In this document: piece after piece, positions 42,827 through 49,578 of the stretch
Position numbering within the stretch: the stretch's first letter is position 1
Layout of the letters: each line of letters opens with the position of its first letter
Assembly: GCF_002149965.1 (NCBI RefSeq)
Contig: NZ_MSQB01000014.1
Coordinates: forward strand, 62,001 to 126,000
DNA: 64,000 nucleotides
Direction: 5' to 3'
From: Novosphingobium panipatense
Lineage (GTDB): Bacteria > Pseudomonadota > Alphaproteobacteria > Sphingomonadales > Sphingomonadaceae
Translations under genes and position numbers: made by a program
The notes under the pieces: generated by a model
What the model saw: only the letters and a program-made list of their open reading frames with translations
Told to the model about the DNA's origin: nothing
Database searches by the model: none

Positions 42827-42845
42827 AATGCGAGGCGTTCGCATT
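42827..42845 (+). promoter_or_regulatory. Fur-box-like perfect 7-5-7 palindrome
   Basis: AATGCGA (42827-42833), five bases, TCGCATT (42839-42845), perfect arms, about 105 bp upstream of the siderophore receptor start at 42950. Length and symmetry equal the sites at 4210 and 4418, which also precede siderophore receptors, so iron control is likely. Confidence 0.55.
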
Positions 42846-42846
42846 A

Positions 42847-42858
42847 GCAAACGTTTGC
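42847..42858 (+). promoter_or_regulatory. Perfect 12-bp palindrome beside the Fur-like box
   Basis: GCAAACGTTTGC, one base after the Fur-like box. The sequence resembles LacI-family operators in general form, but no LacI gene is in view, so its binder is unknown. Confidence 0.35.
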
Positions 42859-42949
42859 GGATAGGACAGAACGGGCTCGCAACGCCAATCGGCACGCGCC
42901 TTCTTTCGGAAAGAGGAATGCCTCTTTTCCAGCAGGGGTCGATATTTCA

Positions 42950-45127
42950 GTGCTACGTTCGTCTCGTTCGCGCCGTGCGCGCGCTCGCGTTATTTCCGGT
43001 GGTCTTTCCGCGCGTGTTCCCTTTGCCGTCTCCACTGCCGCACTGGCCTTTGCGCTGGTGACGCCCGCATGGGCCGAGGACGCCACTGCCGATGCGGGAG
43101 CGGAAGCCGATGGCGGCGAGAACATCGTCGTCACGGCCCGCGCGCAGAAGCTCTACCGGGTGACGCAGACCGAGATCGGCAAGATCGCCGCCGACCCCCT
43201 CGACGTGCCGCAGTCCGTCCAGGTCATCAACAGCGAGATGATCGAGGACCAGGGCGCCCGCGATATCCGCGACCTCTATCGCAATGTACCCGGCGTCAGC
43301 GCGGACAACTATGCGACCGTCACCTATCGCGGTTTCAGCCAGGACGTGACCTATTACGACGGGTTGCGCGGTGATCCGTTCCAGACCTTCTCGGTGCCGC
43401 AGCTTTTCACCATCGAACGGGTGGAATTCCTGAAAGGTCCGGCGGGCATGCTCTATGGCTCGGGCTCTCCGGGGGGCACGATCAACTATGTGACCAAGAA
43501 GCCGGGCGAGGTCTTCGGCGGCAACTTGCGGGTGATCGGGGGCGGGCGGAATCGCTACGGCGCCTCGGGCGATGTGACCGGCCCACTCGACGCGAACGGT
43601 ACGGTTACCGGGCGCGTGGGCCTGTTCTACGAGGATATGGACAGCTACCGCGACCATGCCAGCAGCCGCACATTCGTGGGTGATGCCGGGCTTGCCGTGA
43701 CGCTGGCGCCGGACACCAAGCTGACCGTGCAGGTCACCGACTACGACCAGAATCTGCCCGGCAATCGCCTGCGCGGCATTCCTATCGATGCGGATGGCAA
43801 CTTCTACGCCAAGCGCAGCTGGAACCACAACGATCCCGACGACTACATCCGCTACAATGGACTGGTCACGCAGGCGCGGCTGGACAGCAGGCTGTCGGAC
43901 GCGCTCTCCTTCAATGTCGCGGGACGCTGGTTCAAGTACGACGAGGAGCAGAAGTACCACGAGCCCGTCGCCTTGCGCGATACCGACGGGGACGGGGTCT
44001 ACGATACCGTCACCCGCGAGTACCGCGACCAGCACCGCAAGGTGGAAGGCCTCTCGTTCGGCGCCAATCTGGTCGGCAAGTTCGATACCGGCCCGATCAG
44101 CCACACCGTCCTGTTCGGCGGAGACTGGTACCGCGAGGATTCCAGCGCGACCAACTATGCCTCCCGCAACGTGCCCACGCGCTCGCTGATCGATCCCGAC
44201 TATACGACCGACAGTCGCCCCGATCTTTCGGGCGTGACGCCGTCTTACAGCGATGCCCGCGCGCTGCGCCGGGGCGTCTATCTCCAGGAACAGATGGGAC
44301 TGGGCGAGCATGTGATCCTGGTCGGCGGCGTGCGCCGGGACTGGTTCGACGACAACGACTACATCGCAAGCGAAACCGCCAGTTCCGCCGCCACCACCTT
44401 CCGCGCCGGGGCGATCTACAAGCCGCGTTCGGACGTATCGCTCTACGTCAGCTGGTCCGAGGCTTTCGAACCGCAGAGCGTTGCCGACCAGTCTCCCCTT
44501 GCGGGCGGGCCTTTCGCGCCGGAAACGGGGCAGCAGGTCGAGGCGGGGGTGAAGACCGATCTCCTCGACGGGCGCATCCAGACCACGCTGGCCGCCTATC
44601 GCATCGTGCGCCGCAACGTGCTGCAGATCGACGACAGCCTCGAACCCGTGAACGGCATCGACCAGCTTGCCCCGCTGGGCGAAGTGACCAGCAAGGGCAT
44701 CGAGGCCACGGTGACTGCCGACGTCACCAGGAACTGGCTGATTTCCGCGAACTATGCCTATAACGATACGACCATCACCGGATCGGTGGAGGGACAGGCG
44801 GTAGACCGCTCGGTGGGCGATCGCTTCCCCAACACGCCGCAGCACAAGGCGGGTTTCTGGACGCGCTATCAGGTCGCCGCGATCGACACGGCCTTCTCTT
44901 TCGGCGGCCAGTATGTTTCCTCGCAAATCGACCGCAGCGGAGACAGGCTGAAGCCCTTCACCGTGTTCGACGCCACCATCGCGCATGACTTCGGGATTTT
45001 CGACGCCAAGTTCCGCATCGAGAACATCTTCGACAAGTTCTATGCCGTCTCCGGCTTCACCGGCCCCAAGGGCGCCTATATCGGCAATGCACGCAGCTGG
45101 TTCGTGGAACTGCGCCGGCGTTTCTGA
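42950..45127 (+). CDS. TonB-dependent siderophore receptor
   Basis: A 725-residue receptor of the FhuA/FoxA-like siderophore group. It starts at GTG 42950 with an Arg-rich n-region and signal peptide ending TPAWAEDA; TonB-box-like NIVVTAR; plug with DVPQSVQVINSEMIEDQGARDIRDLYRNVPGVS, TYRGFSQDVTYYDGLRG and ERVEFLKGPAGMLYGSGSPGGTINYVTKKP; barrel with GAIYKPRSDVSLYVSWSEAFEPQ and C-terminal VELRRRF. AGGGG lies 13 bases upstream, a rather long spacing. A Fur-like palindrome precedes it. The ligand is unknown, probably a hydroxamate or similar ferric siderophore. The palindromic repeat element follows directly. Confidence 0.9.
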   Translation: MLRSSRSRRARARVISGGLSARVPFAVSTAALAFALVTPAWAEDATADAGAEADGGENIVVTARAQKLYRVTQTEIGKIAADPLDVPQSVQVINSEMIEDQGARDIRDLYRNVPGVSADNYATVTYRGFSQDVTYYDGLRGDPFQTFSVPQLFTIERVEFLKGPAGMLYGSGSPGGTINYVTKKPGEVFGGNLRVIGGGRNRYGASGDVTGPLDANGTVTGRVGLFYEDMDSYRDHASSRTFVGDAGLAVTLAPDTKLTVQVTDYDQNLPGNRLRGIPIDADGNFYAKRSWNHNDPDDYIRYNGLVTQARLDSRLSDALSFNVAGRWFKYDEEQKYHEPVALRDTDGDGVYDTVTREYRDQHRKVEGLSFGANLVGKFDTGPISHTVLFGGDWYREDSSATNYASRNVPTRSLIDPDYTTDSRPDLSGVTPSYSDARALRRGVYLQEQMGLGEHVILVGGVRRDWFDDNDYIASETASSAATTFRAGAIYKPRSDVSLYVSWSEAFEPQSVADQSPLAGGPFAPETGQQVEAGVKTDLLDGRIQTTLAAYRIVRRNVLQIDDSLEPVNGIDQLAPLGEVTSKGIEATVTADVTRNWLISANYAYNDTTITGSVEGQAVDRSVGDRFPNTPQHKAGFWTRYQVAAIDTAFSFGGQYVSSQIDRSGDRLKPFTVFDATIAHDFGIFDAKFRIENIFDKFYAVSGFTGPKGAYIGNARSWFVELRRRF

Positions 45128-45138
45128 GAGTTCGTTTG

Positions 45139-45316
45139 AAAAATGCCCTGAAGGGCATTTTTGTGCGGCACCGGCCCACGCCCGTCCCGAAGAACACGAA
45201 AAGGTCCGGGGGACCTTTTCGCTGAGGGGGCCGACCTCCCACAACAGTGTATCCTGGATAGGAGGTCGGGCGGGGGAGTGGGCCGGTGCCGCCAAAATCC
45301 GCCCGCGGCGGATTTT
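45139..45316. repeat. Large palindromic extragenic element, copy C
   Basis: Starts with a terminator hairpin AAAAATGCCCT (45139-45149) with AGGGCATTTTT (45152-45162) 11 bp after the receptor stop. The outer palindrome is GCGGCACCGGCCCACG from 45165 and GTGGGCCGGTGCCGC (45278-45292). Inside are a 10-bp hairpin, arms 45198-45207 and 45211-45220 (GAAAAGGTCC), and CCGACCTCC (45231-45239) with GGAGGTCGG (45261-45269). It closes with AAAATCCGCC (45294-45303) and GGCGGATTTT (45307-45316), the same hairpin that opens copy A. The inner loop is the reverse complement of that in copy B. With the TPP riboswitch it fills the 353-bp gap between two receptor genes. Confidence 0.85.
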
Positions 45317-45379
45317 CAAGCAGTCTCTGCCCTGAAATTGGCACTTCCCACAAGGCCTGCGACCGCCTAGATGCCGCTG

Positions 45380-45470
45380 ATCCCCGGGGGGCCGCTCATG
45401 CGCGGCTGAGAGGTGGTCAGCAGACCACGACCCGCTGAACCTGATCCGGCTGACACCGGCGTAGGGAGGG
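45380..45470 (+). ncRNA. TPP riboswitch (thi box)
   Basis: The conserved thiamine pyrophosphate aptamer core is readable: GCTGAGA at 45405-45411, then ACCCGCTGAACCTGAT, and CGTAGGGA near the 3' end, with a hairpin GGTGGTC/GACCAC between the first two and CCGG/CCGG pairing in the P4 position. A 5' CCCC strand near 45382 can pair with the 3' GGGAGGG to close P1. That GGGAGGG (45465-45470 region) is also the ribosome site for ATG 45481, so TPP binding should block translation of the receptor. It places the following three genes under thiamine control. Confidence 0.93.
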
Positions 45471-45480
45471 TCGGCGATCG

Positions 45481-47832
45481 ATGCTGTCCCTCCGATTGGA
45501 GCGGACCGATAGCATGACTGCCAATTACCTGTATTTTCGTTCGCGTCTGGCGAGCAGCGCTGCGCTGATGATCCCGGCCCTGCTACTGGCCTCTCCGGCT
45601 CTGGCGGAATCCGGGGAAGCGGCCGATGCGGAACGCCCTGCCGATATCGAGGTGATCGGCCATCCCGATCCCGAGGGCCTGCTGCCGGACCAGACCGCGC
45701 CGCAGGCGGTCAGCGCGATCTCGGCGGATTTCATCACCAAGCAGGCGCCGACGCTGAACGCGTTCCAGCTGGTCAATCTCCTGCCCGGTGCCAATGTCTC
45801 CACCAGCGATCCCTACGGCCTCTCCACCAGTTCCGGCCTGACGCTGCGCGGACTGGGGCAGGACCAGATCGGCGTCCTGATGGAAGGCGCGCCGCAGAAC
45901 GACATCGGCTATTTCTACGCCTATCCCTCGCAGTTCGCCGATGCCGAGAACGTGCGGCAGATCGTGCTGGCGCAAGGCGCTGCCTCCATCGATGCCCCGG
46001 TGGTTGCGGCGGCGGGCGGCATGCTCTCGCTCTCGCTGGACGATCCCAAGGCGGACATGGGCGGCCTGGTCAATCTGTCGCTTGGCTCCTACGACGAACG
46101 CCGTGCATTCGTGCGGTTCGACACCGGCGTGCTGGGGGGTAGCGGGATCAAGGCCTTCGTGTCCTATTCCAACAACCGCGCGGACAACTGGCGCGGCGCG
46201 GGCCACGACCAGCGCCAGCATGTCGACGCCAAGCTGCTACGCGACTGGGGAGACGGCAACCGCGCCAGCATCGCCTTCTCCTACAACGATGCCAAGACAT
46301 CGGCCTATCCCAGCCCGACCCTGGCCGATTGGAAGGCGGTTGGCCGCAATTTCAATCATGACAGCCGCTACAGTGAAGGGAACACCAACTACTGGCGGCT
46401 CTACCGCGCCCCGTTCCGCAATTTCTACGTGGCGGCGCCGGTCCACTTGAAGCTGAGCGAGCAGCTCACTTTCGACAGTTCGGCCTATCTCCAGCTGGGC
46501 CACGGCAATGCACCGTACGGCACCCAGCTAACCGAGACCGGCAATTACCTCGGCACCGAGGAACTGAGCCAGCCGATCGCCATGCCCGGTGCGGTGGACG
46601 GCCTTGCGACGGTGATGGGCAACTGGACCGGCAAGCAGTTCCGCATCGGCGACGTCAGCAAGCTGACCTTCCAGACCGGCGCGCATACGATCACCGCCGG
46701 GCTCTGGTTCGACTACGGCACCGACCGCGTTACCCAGTCCTACACATCGATCGGCGCCGACGGCCATCCCTTCGACCAGTGGGGCTATCAGGACAAGGCC
46801 ATCCGCACTGCCGATGGCAGGCTGCTGGCCTATGAGAACGCCCGGACCGAAACGGTGACCAAGGGCTTCTTCCTGGCTGACAGCGTCGCGCTGACTCCGC
46901 GCCTTACCGTCGACCTCGGCTTCAAGGGCGTGGACGTGCTGCGCAACGGGCGCAACTATCTGCCAGGGCCGCAGTCGGACGTGCGGTCGAACAGCTTCGC
47001 CGCCTTGCCCCGCGCGGCGCTGCACTACAAGCTGGACGACCGGCAGCAGCTCTTCGCCAATATCACCACCAACTTCCGCACGCCCAACGAGTTCGCGCTC
47101 TACAACAGCTATTACGGCGGCGAACTGGTCAGCGCCGGAAGCGGCAACCTGAAGAACGAGTATTCCGTCTCGGAAGAACTGGGCTATCGCTACATCGGCC
47201 CGAGCCTGTCCTTCTCCCTGACCGCCTTCCACTATCACTTCCGCAACCGGCAGGTGGCGACGGTGGTGAACAGCGGCGGCGCGCTGGTCAATTCGACCAT
47301 CAACGGCGGCAGCCAGACGTCCTACGGCCTCGACGGCGAGATCGATTACCGCCCGGCCAAGGGCGTCAGCGTCTATATCTCCGGCGAGTACCTCCACACG
47401 CGCCTGGGTGACGATCTGCCCGTTGGCGGCGATCTCCTGCCGACCAAGGGGAAGCGCGCGGTGTCGAGCCCTGAGTTCCAGTTCGCCCTGGGCACCACGT
47501 ACGACGACGGACGGCTGTTCGGCAGCACCGCGCTCAAATATGTCGGCCGCCAATATGCGACCTTCATGAACGACGAGAGCATCAAGGGCTATGCCACGCT
47601 GGACCTTTCGATCGGCGTGCATCTGGCCGGACTGATCGATGCCCAGCGCATGGATCTGCGGCTCAATGCGATCAACGTGACCAACCCCCATGTGCTGTCC
47701 GGCGTCTATTCGGTCAGCAGCAATGCGCAGGATACGATCGGACGCGGCGGCACGCTGATTGCGGGTTCCGCGCCGGCCTATTACGTCGGCAGCGGGCGCG
47801 CCTTCGTGGCGACGCTGAGCCGCGCTTTCTGA
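45481..47832 (+). CDS. TPP-riboswitch-controlled TonB receptor, probable thiamine importer
   Basis: A 783-residue TonB-dependent receptor (772 if ATG 45514 is used). The export signal LASSAALMIPALLLASPALAES lies just after residue 12, which favours 45514 biochemically, but GGGAGG at the riboswitch end is spaced for 45481. Plug: DQTAPQAVSAISADFITKQAP, SGLTLRGLGQDQIGVLMEGAPQNDIGYFYAYP; barrel ends VATLSRAF. The riboswitch upstream and the kinase and PnuT genes downstream make thiamine or a phosphate ester of it the probable ligand. Riboswitch-linked outer-membrane receptors with PnuT are known in Bacteroidetes. Confidence 0.88.
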   Translation: MLSLRLERTDSMTANYLYFRSRLASSAALMIPALLLASPALAESGEAADAERPADIEVIGHPDPEGLLPDQTAPQAVSAISADFITKQAPTLNAFQLVNLLPGANVSTSDPYGLSTSSGLTLRGLGQDQIGVLMEGAPQNDIGYFYAYPSQFADAENVRQIVLAQGAASIDAPVVAAAGGMLSLSLDDPKADMGGLVNLSLGSYDERRAFVRFDTGVLGGSGIKAFVSYSNNRADNWRGAGHDQRQHVDAKLLRDWGDGNRASIAFSYNDAKTSAYPSPTLADWKAVGRNFNHDSRYSEGNTNYWRLYRAPFRNFYVAAPVHLKLSEQLTFDSSAYLQLGHGNAPYGTQLTETGNYLGTEELSQPIAMPGAVDGLATVMGNWTGKQFRIGDVSKLTFQTGAHTITAGLWFDYGTDRVTQSYTSIGADGHPFDQWGYQDKAIRTADGRLLAYENARTETVTKGFFLADSVALTPRLTVDLGFKGVDVLRNGRNYLPGPQSDVRSNSFAALPRAALHYKLDDRQQLFANITTNFRTPNEFALYNSYYGGELVSAGSGNLKNEYSVSEELGYRYIGPSLSFSLTAFHYHFRNRQVATVVNSGGALVNSTINGGSQTSYGLDGEIDYRPAKGVSVYISGEYLHTRLGDDLPVGGDLLPTKGKRAVSSPEFQFALGTTYDDGRLFGSTALKYVGRQYATFMNDESIKGYATLDLSIGVHLAGLIDAQRMDLRLNAINVTNPHVLSGVYSVSSNAQDTIGRGGTLIAGSAPAYYVGSGRAFVATLSRAF

Positions 47833-47849
47833 CCGCGCGCGGGCCGATC

Positions 47850-48980
47850 GTGAACGGAGATACCCCGCATCTGGTCCACGGCATGAGCACTGCGCTGGAG
47901 GCGCCTACCTGGCCGGCGATCACGCTTGCCGAAGCGGAGGCGGTGCTGGCGCATTTCCCGGATGCAGGACGGCCGCGCGACTTGAGCTGGCATTCGCCGC
48001 GCCCGTTCTCGGCCGCGACCCTGGTGCGGACCGAGCAGGGCGAATTTTTCCTCAAGCGCCATCACGAAAAGCTGCGAAAACCCGCCGCGCTGGCGGAAGA
48101 GCATCGCTTCATGGCGCACTTGCGGGCCAGGGGAATCCCGGTGCCTGCCGTCATGCCTGCGGCGGACGGTCGCGGCGCCTTGGCGGAAGGTCCGTGGACA
48201 TACGAGCTGCTGTCCATGGCGCCGGGCCTGGATCTCTACCGCGACCGGCAATCCTGGACGCCTTTCCTGACGCCGGGCCACGCCTTCGCGGCAGGCGCGG
48301 CATTGGCGCGACTGCACCGTGCCGCGCGTGGCTTTGCCGCGCCCGCACGCGAACCGCATCCGCTGGTCGCCAGTTTCACGATAGTGCCCTCGCGCGATCC
48401 GGTTGCGGCGGCGCGGGCTTACGTTGCGGCGCGCCCGGCACTCGCCGCCTATCTTGCCGACAAGCCGTGGCAGGGGAAGCTTGCGCGGCTCTTTGCGGCC
48501 CTGGGAGAAGGCCTTGCGGAACGGCTCGCGCAGCAGCCGGAACTCTGGACGCATAACGACTGGCACCCCTCGAACCTGCTCTGGACGGCGGAAGGTGCGG
48601 TCAGTGGCGTGATCGATTTCGGACTGGCCACCCGCACTTGCGCGCTCCACGACCTTGCCACCGCGATCGAGCGCAGCGCCGTGCCCTGGCTGGAAGCACC
48701 GGAGAGGACCGGCGATGCCCGGGCCGCCTGTGCGATCCTGGCCGGATACCGCAGCATACTGCCGCTCACGGCGGCGGACGTGGAGACTCTGGCCCGCCTT
48801 CTGCCGCTGGTACATATCGAATTCGCGCTGTCCGAAGCCGATTATTTCGCGGGCATTCTGGAGGATCGCGGGCAGGCGGATCTTGCCTGGCAGGACTATC
48901 TCGTCGGCCACGCCGAATGGTTCCTCTCGCCGCCCGGGCGCGCGTTCCTGCGAGCCATCGAAAGCGGGAGCCGGATCTGA
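47850..48980 (+). CDS. APH/choline-kinase-fold kinase, probable thiamine kinase
   Basis: A 376-residue protein of the aminoglycoside phosphotransferase fold. LVRTEQGEFFLKRHHEK holds the ATP-binding Lys; THNDWHPSNLLW is the catalytic H-x-D-x4-N loop; GVIDFGLATRTCALHDLATAIE holds the metal-binding Asp. The fold is shared by choline kinase and ThiK. Its place between a TPP-riboswitch receptor and PnuT, to which it is translationally coupled (TGATG), indicates phosphorylation and trapping of thiamine. The start is uncertain: GTG 47850, or ATG 47883 (MSTALEAP). Confidence 0.82.
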   Translation: MNGDTPHLVHGMSTALEAPTWPAITLAEAEAVLAHFPDAGRPRDLSWHSPRPFSAATLVRTEQGEFFLKRHHEKLRKPAALAEEHRFMAHLRARGIPVPAVMPAADGRGALAEGPWTYELLSMAPGLDLYRDRQSWTPFLTPGHAFAAGAALARLHRAARGFAAPAREPHPLVASFTIVPSRDPVAAARAYVAARPALAAYLADKPWQGKLARLFAALGEGLAERLAQQPELWTHNDWHPSNLLWTAEGAVSGVIDFGLATRTCALHDLATAIERSAVPWLEAPERTGDARAACAILAGYRSILPLTAADVETLARLLPLVHIEFALSEADYFAGILEDRGQADLAWQDYLVGHAEWFLSPPGRAFLRAIESGSRI

Positions 48981-49540
48981 TGTCGATGCTGGAAATCGTG
49001 GCGGTGGCGGTCAGCTTCCTCGGCATCTGGCTTACCGCGCGGCGGCAGTTGCTCTGCTGGCCGGTGAACCTTCTGGCCTGCGGCCTCTATTTCAAGCTGT
49101 TCCTCGATGTGCGCCTCTATTCGGACATGGTGCTGCAGGCGCTGTTCGGCGCGGCGATCCTCTACGGATGGATCGGCTGGGCACGGGGCAAGGCCGAGGC
49201 TGGAGAAGTCCTGGTGCGGCCCCTCGCGCCCATGAAGGCACTGGCAGGACTGGCCGCCGGTGCCCTGGGCGCCTTGACCATCGGCTGGCTGGCCAGCCGC
49301 TACACCAATGCCGCGCTGCCTTGGATGGATGCCGGGTTGAGTAGTTTCAGTCTCGTCGCCCAATACTGGACGGCGCGCCGCCACGCGGCATCTTGGCTGC
49401 TGTGGATCGCGGTGGACGTGCTCTACGTCGGCATGTTCCTGTTCAAGGCTCTCTGGCTGACGGCAGGCCTCTACGCCGCGATGATCGGTCTGGCCGTTCT
49501 CGGCTACCGGCGCTGGCGTGCGGCGCGGCGGGTAGGTTAG
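48980..49540 (+). CDS. pnuT: PnuT/PnuC-family thiamine transporter
   Basis: A 186-residue integral membrane protein with about seven hydrophobic segments. SFLGIWLTARRQLLCWPVNLLACGLYFKLFLDVRLYSDMVLQALFGAAILYGWIGWARGK has the W-x-x-x and LYSD...GW pattern of the PnuC vitamin transporters. PnuC proteins work by facilitated diffusion with metabolic trapping by a kinase, which fits the gene immediately upstream. ATG 48980 overlaps the kinase stop. The TPP riboswitch at the operon head identifies it as the thiamine type (PnuT). A terminator hairpin follows directly. Confidence 0.9.
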   Translation: MSMLEIVAVAVSFLGIWLTARRQLLCWPVNLLACGLYFKLFLDVRLYSDMVLQALFGAAILYGWIGWARGKAEAGEVLVRPLAPMKALAGLAAGALGALTIGWLASRYTNAALPWMDAGLSSFSLVAQYWTARRHAASWLLWIAVDVLYVGMFLFKALWLTAGLYAAMIGLAVLGYRRWRAARRVG

Positions 49541-49570
49541 CCGGGAAGGGAGCAGCCGCTCCCTTCCCGG
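49541..49570. terminator. Hairpin terminator between convergent genes
   Basis: Perfect 13-bp arms CCGGGAAGGGAGC (49541-49553) and GCTCCCTTCCCGG (49558-49570) with loop AGCC, starting at the base after the pnuT stop and ending 8 bp before the stop of the convergent esterase-like gene. It lacks a clear T-run. Confidence 0.65.
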
Positions 49571-49578
49571 CAGATTGG

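Noticed and set aside
42953-45319. Minus-strand open frame of 788 codons opposite the third siderophore receptor
   Set aside because: Its start lies inside the palindromic repeat and its body is a mirror of the receptor; no domain is visible.
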